DNA of 64,000 nt from Aureobasidium sp. EXF-3400 (GCA_024195585.1 SWBL01000183.1:35767-99766); one strand, 5' to 3'; counted from the stretch's first letter, positions 32,601 to 44,051 are shown. The notes: a model not told the origin generated them from the letters alone. Program-made: numbers and translations.

Positions 32601-34968
32601 GCAGACCTGAAGCGCTACGTTGAGCGTTGCAATGATTGGGTGGAAGAGGCTACCATTTACATCACTCGTAAGCAGCAGAACAGAGCTAAGGGAAAGTCTT
32701 CCCGCAAGAAGTCGACGGTTGCTGAATCGGACGAGCGCGACAAGGAGCTTCGTAACTTCGAGAATATGCAAAAGTTGCTCGCCGCCGCTGACGAGATCCA
32801 TTTTGATTGTCCAGAGTACAAGACTCTGCGTGAAAGAGAAGCCGACATCAACGACTTCAAAGCAAAGGCAGTCGCTATTTGTATGGGTCAACAACACCAC
32901 CCGCGCTCTACCCAAGAAATCGAAGAGGTGTTTGAAGTTGGCAAAGGTCTCAACATTGATCTACCTGAGCTCGAAAACCTTGAGAAGCTGCTGAATCACG
33001 TCAAATGGCTTGACGAAGCTCACACTCGTCCAGTCCATCTTCTAACTCTTCAGGATGTTGGCGCTTTCATCAGCCGCGGTTTGGAGATTGGTATTCCTGA
33101 GACAAATCCGCACATACTTCGCCTGCGAGATGCAAGGACGCAAGGTGAGTATTGGGAAGCCAAGGCTAAGGAGATCATGAGTGTCGAAAATGTCCACTAT
33201 CAGCAATTGGATGCCCTTTCGAAGCAAGCAGCTGGTCTGCCTGTCACTCCAGAGACACTTGCAAGAGTCGATGCTATACTCAAGAAACAGCGCGAAGCTC
33301 AAGAAAAGATTCTTGCCCTCTACCAACAGAGCAAGAATCCCGATTTCAGATCACGGCCCATGTACAAGGATGTCAGAGATGTGATGGCGTCTCTCGAGGA
33401 ATTGAACAACAAGCCTGCTGGCACTGTTGACCTCGAGAAAGAGCAACGTCGCCACGAAGACTGGATGCGCCGTGGCAAGAAGTTATTCGGCAAAGCCAAC
33501 GCGCCTCTACACATCTTGCACCAGCACATGAATTTGGTCAAAGAGAGAAACGATGCATGTTTCGAGCTTCGTGATAAGCCGAGAATGCCGGTCGAGCCTT
33601 CTTCGCGAGAACACACACCGGAGCTCGACACCAAGAACAATTTCCCGGATGTCTTCTGTCTCTGCCGCAGACCTGAAGCTGGCATGATGATTGAGTGCGA
33701 GTTGTGTCACGAATGGTGAGTCTCGAGTCTATGTTCAGCAACATTTGCACCACTGACATAATTCTAGGTACCACGGAAAGTGTCTCAAGATCGCACGCGG
33801 CAAGGTCAAGGAAGACGACAAGTACACTTGCCCTATCTGTGACTGGCGTCTCAAGATTCCTCGCGATGCTGCTCGCCCCAAGCTCGAAGAGCTCATCGCT
33901 TGGCAAGACGAGCTGGAAACCCTGCCCTTCCAGCCTGAGGAAGAGGAGACCCTTACAAGCATCATCGAGACGGCTCAAGCCTTCAGAGACTACATCCGCC
34001 CATATGTCAACCCCTTGACAGTCTCTCCAGACGAGGTCACTACGCTCCGCTTTTACCTCCGAAAGGTCGAGGGTGCCGACATCCTTCTTGCCTATGAGAC
34101 CAATTTCCTGCGTCAAGAACTGCACAAGTCAGCCCCTGTAGCCCCAGAAGCTCCGCCAGTCATTGACTCTTCTGCATCCACCCGCAAGCCTCGCCCTACA
34201 AAGCAACAAAAGCTCATGGCATCGCTGGGAATCACTAATCCTGACGATCTTCCTCCCCAATACAAGATCAAGCCTCACAAGCGCAAGGGAAGTGAGGCAC
34301 ACCACAAACCACCTCAGCCACTTCAACCTGCTGGATCTCCTGCAGCTCATACGCCGTCCAGTATGTCTACAGCGACACCTGGACCCCCTAGCAGTAGGCC
34401 AGGCTACCCTCAACAAACTCCGTCGTTCAGCTATCCTTCATCTCAACCTCAATCTATGGTCAATTCAGGTTATCGTGATTCACCGCTGTTCGCACCGCCA
34501 TCATTTGGTTTGCCACCACTCCGTACTCCGGACGAGTCTTCGAACACTGTGAACCCTGCACAATTCGCTTCGAACAACTACGCATCTCACACATCTCCAC
34601 CACCGCCGCCAAACTTTGTGGTGCCCCGATCACCACCCCAGCACCCTCCAATGTTCAGCACAGGCATGAATCTTGATCCTGCACTGTTCACGGCTGGTGG
34701 AGCCATGTTTGACAAGCGACCTAGCTCATCTGGCAGCCCTAGATTGGTGCATGCTGAGGCAAGCCCGTCTTTCAGCAGCCCACAGACAAGTAACACGAAT
34801 GCCAATCTTGACTCCATCTTCGCCGACATGGTACACAACGACGAAGATCATGCCACGTTGGGTCATGAAGGAGAGAATCAGCTTGCCGGTGAAGCATTTG
34901 CCGCCGGAGGACACGATCAAGACCATGCAGACGAAACGCACATGGACGATTTTGTGAACAATGAGTAG
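29653..34968 (+). CDS. KDM5-family JmjC histone H3K4 demethylase (Lid2/KdmB-like)
   Basis: Exons 29653-30051, 30102-30150, 30202-33715 and 33768-34968 encode 1720 residues. Domains in order are JmjN (~90-140, [20 protein letters not shown]), ARID (~155-245, [12 protein letters not shown]), a PHD finger (~446-496, [19 protein letters not shown]), JmjC (~600-760), a C5HC2 zinc finger (~835-890, [15 protein letters not shown]), a PLU-1 helical region and a second PHD finger (from ~1300, [18 protein letters not shown]) that is split by the last intron. The Fe(II) ligands appear intact: His633 and Glu635 in CWHNEDH, and His721 in AYHAGFNHG. The expected activity is removal of H3K4 di/trimethyl marks in the nucleus. 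The Pro/Ser-rich C-terminal ~250 residues are probably disordered. All four exons close in frame with GT-AG sites. Confidence 0.92.
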
Positions 34969-35825
34969 TACGATGACCACGATACCTCGCCGTGGTCCCA
35001 CGACCACTGACAGTGTCTTTTGCTTCGATTTCTTATTTTTTTGTATGTATTGCTTGTCGCATCTTGCTTTGGTTTCTGGCCTAATTTTTGCAAGGGGGTA
35101 TACATTCTTCGGGCAAAAGGAGTTCGACGGGCTATGAGGGGAGTTCGATGCTCAAGGAAAGAGCTTTTGTCTTCTTGTACAACAAACGACTTTGCTGTCA
35201 TCATTTGTTTGCTTTTCGATTTTTCTAGCTTTTCACAACACCTAAGTAGTGGTATGAGACTTTTGATCCTTGAATACAGTACCTATCTTTGCAAGACTTT
35301 CACTTGACTATCGTGATCCAGACTCATTCGCACGCGATATGTTACTGAAGCTACGAGGAACAACGCAAACTAGCTAGACGTGGCTAGTGGCTATCAAGTC
35401 ACGTGAAGCGGCACTATCGCACGTGACTATCCTGGACAGAGATTTCGGATAGATCAATCACGCCCTCAGCATAGCGGGTGCAGAGTAGAATTTGGTACCG
35501 AGCTCTAGACAAGAGACAACCACGGGCCTGATCTGAACACCCACGGCGATGAACTACTTAGGGTCAATCATCAGAGCTTGCTCCGTGCCTATCACGCATA
35601 GCACAGGAGAAGATTGGAAGGTGATTGGATTTACTCATCAAATTAGAAACTGCATATTGTGCTGCAACCAGAGACCAGATAACGCCATTGCAACTGAACG
35701 TTGAGTCCCACCTGCGTCTCTGCCAAACAATGCCATTCGTCTTGATCATATCAGTTCTATGAACTACCTTCTATACAAGTAGCATTCTTGCTTCGAATGT
35801 CTCAGCCATGTCCATGTTCTAGGCC
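34969..35825. other. convergent intergenic spacer, KDM5/apple-domain gene
   Basis: About 850 bp separate the 3' ends of KDM5 (plus) and the apple-domain gene (minus). A T-rich stretch at 35.02-35.25 kb fits the KDM5 3' untranslated region. Paired CACGTG boxes at 35400-35425 are listed separately. No coding frame was supported. Confidence 0.45.
35400..35425. promoter_or_regulatory. pair of CACGTG E-boxes exactly 20 bp apart
   Basis: CACGTG occurs at 35400-35405 and 35420-35425. Both have the flanking base that makes GTCACGTG, the first on the plus strand and the second on the minus strand, so the extended sites are inverted. bHLH factors of the Cbf1 type bind such boxes. The pair lies downstream of both neighbouring genes, so it is not an ordinary promoter position. 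Confidence 0.4.
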
Positions 35826-38800
35826 CTATCGCGCAAGAGTAGTAAATCCCTGATGTCCATTCAGCGGGTCTGTAGGATATGTGACCTGACGTCCCAGAGC
35901 ACCAGTCAGACTTTGTACAAGGTTTGGAGTACTGGAAGCTCTTATAGAGGTCGAGGTGGCTTTTGAAGTTGTTGTGGTTAATACTGACGACAGTCGTGAA
36001 GAAGTAGACGATATAGATGATATTGATAAGGATGACTGATCTTGGCCAGTGCCCAGTCCTGCAGCCAAAGTGAGAGATGACGTTGGGAGCAAGTTGATAA
36101 TCGTAGTTGTGACTGTCGACGAGGCAGTCAATGCTTGATTTGCTGTTGGTAGACCACTTCCCAGATTTAGTCCGGCAGCCAATGCTGAACTTGCTGTTGA
36201 TTGACCTAAGCTTAGACCTAGTCCTGTAGCCAATGCGAGAGATGACGTTGGGAGCAAATTGATGTTGGTAGTCGTGATTGTTGACGAGGCAGCCAATGCT
36301 GGACTCGCTGTCGATTGACCACTTCCCAGATTCAATCCTGCCGAAAGACCTAAGTTCACCCCCAAAGTAGTGCTCACACCAAGACTCATACCAGATGACC
36401 CGACAGACAAGCCGATATCAAGCCCTGCTCCCACTGAAGGTGCAAGCGCAACAGATGCGTCCAGCAAAGCTAGTGCGCTACTACTAGGTCCAAGATTGAG
36501 GTCAAGGCCTGCGTTGGCAGATGCTGTGATGGTTGCGTCAATGCATGCATTGAGGATATTACCACCAGCTGAGCAATTCGCAATTGATGTCGGAGCCGTG
36601 TTGTTAGGCAGTGTTCCGATTGTGTTGGAACCAAGACCGAGATTTGCCTCAAGGCTTGCACTTGCAACTAAGGCTATATCGCTCGTACCAGTCGAGATTC
36701 CGATATCAACACCTGCTGCTAACGTTGGTGCGATAGCCAAAGAAGCTGATACGTCAATTAGCGTGATGGTGCTACTACCTACAGCAATGCCTACATTACC
36801 GCCGATCCCAACTGAGGGAGTGATAGCAGCGTCTATACAGATATCGAGCGCGTTGCCGCCAGCGGAGCAGGATGATAACGGTGTAGAGGTAGTCATAGCA
36901 GGCTGTTGCGTGCCACCAATGGCAGGACTGATACCTATACTGGCACTTGCTCCTATCCCGACACCCCCTGTTCCAACAGATATGCCAATATCTGCACTTG
37001 CTGCAGCAGAAAGCGCAATTCCTAGACTTGTCGACGCATCAACGATTGTAATGCTCCCAAATGCCACACTGGCTGCACCTCCAACGCCAACAGAGGGCGT
37101 GATAACTGCATCGAGGCATATATCAAGCAGATTATCATAGACGGAGCAGGTGGTTGATGGAGATGCAGTTGTGATTGACGCAGGTAGGGCGTTGGTGGTC
37201 AGAGAAGGTGTACTATCAGTGGTAGGTGGAGATGTGATGTCCGTGACAGCAGATGTGGAAATGGTTGAGGTCGGATACGAGAGGCTCGCTGCGCTACCGC
37301 CGTCTACAGTAGTGGTTTCTATATCACCGGCTGTGGCTTCAGAAGTTGCTCCGAGCTCGCTCGTAGTCGCCATTGCCGTAATACCTGTGGCCAGATCAGA
37401 CGAAGTATCGACTACGGAAGAAAGCAACTGCGTAGTAACGCTCTGATAACTTGTGCTTTGTGGTAGATCCTCAGAAGTCTGTACAGACGCTTCAGTCAGA
37501 ACTATAGTAGTCGATCCCTCAACAAATGATGGTAAACTTGGAGGTGGCGTTGCTGATGCTGTCGACAAGGCACCAAGTTCACCATCAATTGATTCCGCGG
37601 AACCTGTTGTTTGTGACGCAGACGAATCAGTGACAAAGTCTTTCGGGCTGCTCCCTGGAAGACCCGAATTTCCAGCTGGTACCGCTCTGAGACCAGAGAC
37701 CGCGCCGCGACTTGACGGTTGGAAGGAGAAGGCAGAAGCAGAAGCTCCCGTCTTCAAGTAGCAGCTGCCACTATATGTCCACGCGGTACAGCTAGGGAGC
37801 TGATCACAATAGGTCATACAGTCATTGAAATCTGGAGCAGTGGCCACAAGGGCATCATAGCCTGTTGTTTCTTCGTCGCAGCCGATAGTATATGAACCTC
37901 CGGTATTGGCTTGAACTTGCTCTCCGTTGGCTGAGGGACAAGAGTAGTTAGTCTCAGGAGGTAGACTAGATGGCGCAGCAAAATATGAAGCGGCGCTGAC
38001 TGTCGAATAAGAAACAGCGCTGACAGTGGAGAAGCGCACAATGTTGGAAGACGAAACGACCACAGAGGGTAAAGTATTCGGAGATGATTCAACAGAGGAC
38101 GAAGCGCCTACAAACACAGAAGATGTCTGGCTTGTGGCTAGGGTCAGGCGAAATATCACACTTTCACCACTTCGGGTAACAGCAGGTGAACCACTTGGAA
38201 GTATTGCTGTGTTCTTTGGAGCTTCTGCGCGAGAGACGGTGGACGATGGAAAGTTTTGAGTAGCACTAAGAAGCAACGAACTCAGAACTACTGTTGGTTC
38301 TTGAGACGACTGAATGATATTAGTCGGGACGTCGTTTGACGCCAGTGACCGGATACTTGAGGGTGCGCTAGAGACGATGGATATGCCATTCGAAGTTCCT
38401 ATACTAGGGCCTGGTGTCCCTGATCTGGTCAAGGTCGTCGTAGAGACAGCCGAGGTAACAGAAATTGTGAGCGCACTTGCCGTGGCTGGATTGGCCAAGA
38501 TTGCAGAGCTGGCTGCTTGATCCTGCGCCGCACTGCTTGAAAGAGTGAATGGCGACGCCGCATCACTACTTGATGGCGATGCGTCTGCCGAGCTTGACGT
38601 TGCAACAACACTTGTGCTGGATGCTGAGTTCGCTGGACTTGATGCGATGATGGTCGAGGTTACTGCAACTGTTCCACCTGGTTCTTTGACGGTGCCACTA
38701 GATGCAGTAAAAGTAGCTGACATATCCTGGAGTGTCGAACTTGGAGTTCGGGAGATATCGGCTGGTAGGGATTGCACAAAAGTTGTGCTTCTGTACGGAG

Positions 38801-40009
38801 CGATACCGCTCGACACAACTTGTGCAACCCTCTTCGCTAACAGAATGGCGGTTTCCACATTCATTCGAGTGATTCCATCGTTAGAATTCCTGGAACTGAC
38901 TGTTGTACACGATCCATTCTGGTATGTGAAGCCCGAGCAGTCGTCGATGCCCGAACATATCTCAGAACAAGATGCCAAGTTATTGACTGCCAAGCTCGAG
39001 GTGATGTTACTGCTCGTAGGGAAGACTGTATTGCAAAGGATTTCATATACTGATCCAGAAGTATCCACTAGTCGAGTACCATCGGCACCAGGGCAGATAT
39101 AGTCAGTCGCAATGGCCGAATCAGAAGTCTCAGAGCTCACGAGACTGAGAGCACTGCTTTTGTAGGAGCATGAGCCGGACGTTGCGGTGTATGAAACTCC
39201 TATACATCCTTCAACATCACTGCAGGCATCGACGCAGGACTGTAATTGTGACTGATACGTCGTTCCAATGGTTGCATCTAGCTCATCAGTGTTGCAAAGT
39301 AGCTGGTAAACCTGATTGGTGGTATCCGAATAGTACATTCCGTTGTCCCTGGGACATGTGTAGACAGGATTTGCCGTTGCGGTGGCTATGCTCGTGGAAC
39401 TAGCTATTGTCGTGATAGTTTGTTCCGTCACAGTCGACATGCTTGATTGTGATACAAAGGTAAGGCCGCTAGGCGTGCCAGTAGGAGCATTGGGTCCTGC
39501 TTGACTCGACAGGGTTGGACCAAGAAAGTACAGTGATTCAGATAATGAAGTTGTTAATAAACTCATACCACCTATGATGTGTGAAGAACCGCTCAATGTT
39601 GGGGGAAAGACAACATATGGCGAAGATTTTGACGTCGATTGATCTCGGCTCTGTGTAACGGAAGAGCCTGAGAAGCTCAAGGTATTTGTGGCTACATCTG
39701 GGCTGTGAGGATCATTGAGAGAGTCTGCTGTTACAGTGCTCGATTGAACAATCGCTGTTGAAAGCCCGGGAGCCTGTGAGGTGTAATGGTCGACTGGGAA
39801 GATACTATAAGAAGTAGAGATCGTGTCATCGCCAGCAGTGATAATCGTAGATGACACAGAAAGTACGATAGTGGAGCTCTGGCAAACACCTGAGAGGATC
39901 AGATTAAGATTACCATGTTTTGAAGTCACTCACTGTCTACAGCTCTGGTCGAAAGGAGTTGTGTTGTGTTCTGCAGAACTAACGGCACGATAGTGGTTCC
40001 TAGCAACAT
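35826..40009 (-). CDS. large secreted Ser/Thr-rich protein with three apple/PAN-like domains and glycine-rich repeats
   Basis: Exons 39934-40009 and 35826-39889 (44-bp intron, GTGAGT..CTCTCAG) encode 1379 residues. The N-terminus MLLGTTIVPLVLQNTTQLLS reads as a secretion signal. Three cysteine-rich apple/PAN-like domains occur, opening with YTCPRDNGMYY, DYICPGADGTRL and NYSCPSANGEQV. Each continues with a C...C..C pattern of the type seen in fungal surface and carbohydrate-binding proteins. Very Ser/Thr-rich linkers, likely heavily O-glycosylated, connect them. The C-terminal third consists of three ~95-residue Gly/Ala-rich modules and then a 55-residue repeat. No GPI signal or membrane anchor is visible at the end, which argues for a wall-associated or released protein. 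Function is unknown; adhesion is a guess from composition. Confidence 0.75.
36050..36345 (-). repeat. 55-residue tandem repeat in the apple-domain protein tail
   Basis: The sequence AGLNLGSG...STA...LTASST.TTT.INLLPTSSL recurs with a 165-bp period, nearly twice, with partial sub-repeats (GLGLSLGQSTAS). DNA identity between copies is visibly high, so this duplication is younger than the three larger modules upstream. Confidence 0.75.
36330..37148 (-). repeat. three ~93-98 residue glycine-rich modules
   Basis: Within the apple-domain gene, three consecutive units start near 37148, 36869 and 36575 (minus strand). Each opens with C-S-x-x-[DG]-N-x-L-[DN]-x-C-[IL]-D-A, followed by alternating small and hydrophobic residues (for example GVGGAASVAFGSITIVDAS, then a DIGIS-type run). 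Two cysteines nine residues apart in every unit suggest a disulphide loop capping a beta-rich segment. Confidence 0.8.
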
Positions 40010-40738
40010 GTTGACCCAGCAATGGAAAAGGAATCTTCGGTGATCATCTAAAAGCGGGACAAAATCGATAAGTTGAGCGCCATGGATATATGTTGCCCAT
40101 TCAACGATCTCACAAGAGATTGGAGGATTGGGTCAAATTAGAGAAAGCCTTCCTTGGTATGAACATAGCTATATGATCAAAACAAACACAGCCAGCTCAT
40201 CACATAAGGGCCTTCTGTGGTCATTGTATGCGGATACAAGTGGATATCAAGTTCCGGGGTCCCTCATTGGGTCTCATGCATGCAGACTCAATCATACCAG
40301 GCATCTGGAAACGGACCAGACCTCGTGCTTCTCCTCGTCGTTGGGCATGGTCGGGTACCAGCAGCATAGGTCAGGCATATTAGGTGTGGTAGTGTACTTG
40401 GAAACGACGATGCAGGGTACTCGTGGTTCTCAAATGAAGTGGTTCCATTCGAATACGACCACACGTAAAATCTGGGCTTGGCAAGGATTCCTCACCAAAG
40501 GCTCGTATTCGTATGGAAACGCTGCAGCTAAGAAAGCAAGTAGCAAGCCATGTGACTTCTCTCCGCCGGCATACCGAACTCATCTTCGGCCAGAAATGCA
40601 AGGGTGAGCGTTCCGGGGCCTGTCTCATCTTCGGCCCGCATTGCATTACATTCCTCGGATTTGAGAGGTGGCTAGCCGGGCCGAAAATGCTGGACCAAAT
40701 TGCTGTAAACAACCTAGGACGTCTTGGTTTGGTCCTGT
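40010..40738. other. intergenic spacer, apple-domain gene promoter side
   Basis: This 730-bp region between two minus-strand genes should hold the apple-domain gene promoter and the CFD1 3' flank. A plus-strand frame at 40128-40607 has no recognisable domain. A 13-bp direct repeat (CTCATCTTCGGCC) occurs near 40580 and 40624. Confidence 0.45.
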
Positions 40739-41659
40739 TCAGGATTGCGCGTTGGCAAGTAGTTGACCAACGATACCATCAAAGATTGTGGAAAGAGAGC
40801 AACTCTGGTATTTCTCAACCAAAGATCCAGTGTCGTGCTCAGGCATAGCTGTCTGTTCAGACATTTGCTGACCAGCTACAACGGTGCCTTCGGGATAAGT
40901 TGGCCGTTTCCCCTCTTCGATAAGAGCGATGAAGGCCGGATCAATAGGTACACTGCCAAGGAAGGGAACGTTGAAGTCTTTGGCCATGACTTGTCCACCG
41001 CCCTTCGAGAAGACGTTGGTACATTCCGCGCAATTAGGGCAGACAAAGCCAGCCATATTCTCGACAACGCCCAAAATTTCTATGCCAGTCTTCTTGCAGA
41101 AGTTGATCTCCTTCCTTACATCCGAGACACTGATTGCTTGTGGGGTTGTCACAACTACTGCTCCAGAAACCTGACCAGGAGCTGCATTCTTCATGAGGGT
41201 CTCGACAAGTGAGATATGTTCATCCGAGGTGCCAGGAGGTGTATCAATGAGGAGATAGTCCAGTTTGCCCCAGTGAACGTCTGAAAGAAATTGGCGGACC
41301 ATGGCTGTCTTCTTTGGTCCACGCCAGACCACTGCATCGTTTCGGTTGCCAAGAAGAAAGCCTAGTGACATGCAATGCAGAGGTCCAATAGGCTTGCTGT
41401 CGTCTGATGTGCTCGAAGTCGCGTCTTTGGTTTCATGCACAGGCACAGGAAGCCAGCCACCGGGTGCTTGCTTGACCTTCGAAGACTCAATACCAAGAAA
41501 CCTAGGCATAGAGGGTCCAGTCAAGTCAATGTCTAGTATGCCGACCGAATGTCCTCTCAGTGATAGGGTAAGAGCCAGCTGTGTGGTGACGCTTGATTTT
41601 CCAACACCCCCCTTGCCGGAAAGCACGAGGATAATCTCGTTGACGTTCGTAAGAGACAT
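40739..41659 (-). CDS. CFD1: CFD1/NUBP2, cytosolic Fe-S cluster assembly scaffold ATPase
   Basis: Cfd1 pairs with Nbp35 to build [4Fe-4S] clusters for cytosolic and nuclear proteins. The 306-residue single-exon protein starts at once with the deviant Walker A of the Mrp/NBP35 family ([15 protein letters not shown]). It lacks the N-terminal cysteine extension of Nbp35, which identifies it as Cfd1. Walker B-like [16 protein letters not shown] and the C-terminal bridging CxxC in FVCPNCAEC, near residue 205, are present. Length is normal. Clients in this window may include Fe-S enzymes of DNA metabolism, but nothing in the sequence shows co-regulation. Confidence 0.93.
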   Translation of the reverse strand: MSLTNVNEIILVLSGKGGVGKSSVTTQLALTLSLRGHSVGILDIDLTGPSMPRFLGIESSKVKQAPGGWLPVPVHETKDATSSTSDDSKPIGPLHCMSLGFLLGNRNDAVVWRGPKKTAMVRQFLSDVHWGKLDYLLIDTPPGTSDEHISLVETLMKNAAPGQVSGAVVVTTPQAISVSDVRKEINFCKKTGIEILGVVENMAGFVCPNCAECTNVFSKGGGQVMAKDFNVPFLGSVPIDPAFIALIEEGKRPTYPEGTVVAGQQMSEQTAMPEHDTGSLVEKYQSCSLSTIFDGIVGQLLANAQS

Positions 41660-42472
41660 TTTGCTTGATGGTGTAGATTGCGAGCAGTCGAATCCGTCTT
41701 CTTTCTCAAGCTAAAACGAAAACTTTTGTCTCTCTTCAGATGGTCGTGGTGATTCGAAGAAACGCAATGATGATTACCAATTCGGCAGCGGCGAGCCACG
41801 GCGATGACGGAGCACTTTCTCTTGGCGCTCACCAGCCACCTCAATCCATCATCGACCACTTCACCTCGTTCACATTCTCGACAACTCAAGCTTTACCATG
41901 TGCAGTAATTCGATGCATCATTACCGTGATATCTGAGGAACACAAACTACTGCTCAGATCTATCTTAGGAACGTCATGCATCCAACATACATGTACAAGT
42001 AATTCAATAGGCTGAACATGGATTCTTTGACCGAGCCGGTCGAAAAACTGCTTTGTATGATGTTTATGGATCATACCTCTCGACCCTGATCTAGAAGGGT
42101 TGATAGTAATCAGAAGTTGCGGTCTGACAAGGAGAAAGACAAAAGAAAAAGAAAGAGAGTGATACTAGCCTCTTCTATGCTCTGCACTTGCCTGCGAAAG
42201 AAAAGACCGGCAAATTAGACTCACGGAGGTAAGGGCCAGACGAAACAAATTGGCGCACCATCATCATAGAAGAACGAAACGAACTCTCGATGGACACCAT
42301 AACGACCCCATAATTCTGCAATACGCGAGTCCTCCAAGCAGTTGTCAGAGAATCCGTATAAGAAGGAACCACCGATCGACTAGAGCCACGTGCCCATCAT
42401 TCAGATGGTAAGTGGATATGAGCAACCACTATGATAGAAGCATGTCTTGCAAGTCAGAAGGTCAAGCCATAC
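41660..42472. other. intergenic spacer, CFD1 promoter side
   Basis: About 810 bp separate the CFD1 start from the stop of the small unknown gene, both on the minus strand. Small frames at 41740-42015 plus and 42175-42372 minus have no support. Confidence 0.45.
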
Positions 42473-43141
42473 CTAGTTCTGGTCGTTCGAGTGCTTGTTA
42501 GAGAACGACCTACCCCTCGTAGTGGCAGCACGCAGGAGAGTCGCACCCCTACGACGTTGGTTTTGGCGGAATGTGCGGCGCTCGGTGGTTGTCTGCCACA
42601 AGCGGCCAATGACAGACCCTTGGGCGTTGACGTGGTCATACGCCTGGAAGTTTTGCTGATAGCGTTGCCAGGCTGTCATATCGAGGCGCCTCTGCTGAAC
42701 TGCTTGCTGGTCAGCAGTCAATCCAGCCCATTGGGGGTTATCGACAGGGTCAGAGGTGACAGCGGAAGCAGTAGCGGATGTATCAGAGGCGATGGGGCCA
42801 ACATCGGAACCAGCGTCAAGAGCAAGATTGGGAGCACCGGGAGCAAGATCGGGAGCAGCAGAAGCAGATGAATCTTGTCCAGGAGTATCGTCATGTTCCG
42901 CAGACTGTGTTGACTGCGAGTCAGAGGCTACCTTGTCACCAGTATTGACGGCGGGATGGGTCGATAATAACAGTAAGCTCGCAGCAGCCTCAAGCATATC
43001 ATCATCGACAGGTATCTCAGGTGCAGAAGTCGCATTGACATCATCTGAGGTCTGGACTGGGTCCCACACAGCATCCGCCATGGACAGTAGGATCAGAGCG
43101 GCCTCGATCATTTCATGTTGCTCCTCCTCGGGATTGTCCAT
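42473..43141 (-). CDS. hypothetical acidic protein with a doubled helical motif
   Basis: This 222-residue open frame (stop at 42473, ATG at 43141) has no recognised family. The N-terminal half holds two similar hydrophobic-helix motifs, EMIEAALILLSMADAVW and DMLEAAASLLLLSTHPAV, each preceded by an acidic patch (EEEQ, VDDD). Then comes an Ala/Asp/Ser-rich disordered stretch. The C-terminal ~75 residues are Gln/Arg-rich and basic (QQRRLDMTAWQRYQQNFQ, then RRTFRQNQRRRG), which would suit nucleic-acid or nuclear binding. The pattern of short helical peptide plus basic tail looks regulatory, but function cannot be assigned. An acceptable splice donor sits right at the stop (TAG followed by GTATGG), so a further exon is not excluded. 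Confidence 0.55.
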   Translation of the reverse strand: MDNPEEEQHEMIEAALILLSMADAVWDPVQTSDDVNATSAPEIPVDDDMLEAAASLLLLSTHPAVNTGDKVASDSQSTQSAEHDDTPGQDSSASAAPDLAPGAPNLALDAGSDVGPIASDTSATASAVTSDPVDNPQWAGLTADQQAVQQRRLDMTAWQRYQQNFQAYDHVNAQGSVIGRLWQTTTERRTFRQNQRRRGATLLRAATTRGRSFSNKHSNDQN

Positions 43142-43644
43142 CTTGGTGACAAATCCAGCGGTCTTGAGATGATTGAGTTTGAATTGTCATTTCGATGCAG
43201 CTATTTGAAGCATGTTGATGTCGTGTGGTAGGAACCTGGCCATTCTAGCTTGGTATGGTTCCGTCTTACCTTTTGTAGACGGTCATGGAAGCATTCAGAT
43301 TTGTGTAGTCAATACTCTTGGAGTACGGTTGAGGACAAAGAGACACCTGATTACCATAGATACATATGCGTCTATGATAGCACACTGACATTGAGTAAAC
43401 ACAGAATCAAAGATACACGATAACAATACTCTAGGATGGTGCGTAGGCTTCTACTTAAGAACAGCATGCTGTACAACCCGAACTGTCTCCTGGACGTAGT
43501 GAGAAGCACTATGGCAGGGTGATATACTCAACATTCCATATTGGTGGTTCATGCCAACTCAATGATTCGTCATCGTGAATGAAGCAGAAGCAAGATCCGC
43601 AGGCTCTAAGCACTTTTGAAGTTCCCAGACCAGCCATCGGTTCT
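43142..43644. other. intergenic spacer next to the GH43 relic
   Basis: This stretch lies downstream of the GH43 relic on the minus strand, where the missing two thirds of the glycosidase would be expected. No GH43-like sequence could be read in any frame. It is AT-rich and apparently non-coding. Confidence 0.45.
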
Positions 43645-44051
43645 TCAAGGATCTGTTGTTGGAACGTAGAAGCCCCTAGGCCAGACTCGTACGTTTTGCT
43701 GTGGAGTCCATAAACAGGAGGTTATATAAAACATGCCATTGTGATATTGCAGGGTTGGTGCCCAGATCCCAGAGCCAGGCTCACCGGTTCTGAGGTTGAG
43801 GTGCGATGGTCTGGTCAAGGCATGTCCGATCAATGTCCATGTCAAAAGATCTTTGGAGTGATATCTCGGCAGCCCGGGGAAGTACTCAAACTAGAAGTCA
43901 GGGATCTATCAGCCATCAGAGTTGGAAGTAGAGAAGTGTACTGAAATTTCCAACGAACTGTCGATGTTGTCAAGTAGTAGTCTTCGCCGACCCTAATGAG
44001 GCTTGGGTCAGGGTTAAATCCAGGCAAAATGGGATTTCTGTGTATAGGCAT
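43645..44051 (-). pseudogene. truncated GH43 glycosidase (beta-xylosidase-like) relic
   Basis: Two pieces, 43959-44051 and 43645-43890, joined by a 68-bp intron (GTTCGT..TTCTAG), give 112 residues of an unmistakable GH43 N-terminus. These include [20 protein letters not shown] (with the general-base Asp), [38 protein letters not shown] and WPRGFYV. Then TTDP and a stop end the frame where active enzymes run on for 200-400 more residues, including the catalytic acid Glu. The five-bladed propeller cannot form, so the enzyme should be dead. The surviving splice sites and intact frame suggest a recent loss by truncation or frameshift, unless a short transcript is still made. Confidence 0.8.

Noticed and set aside
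36370..37140. 256-codon plus-strand frame antisense to the apple-domain gene
   Set aside because: A mirror of the regular Gly/Ala/Ser codon pattern of the repeats on the opposite strand; the minus-strand gene has cysteine-patterned domains and a signal peptide.
40128..40607. 159-codon plus-strand frame
   Set aside because: No domain, unusual composition, and located in the likely promoter of the apple-domain gene.
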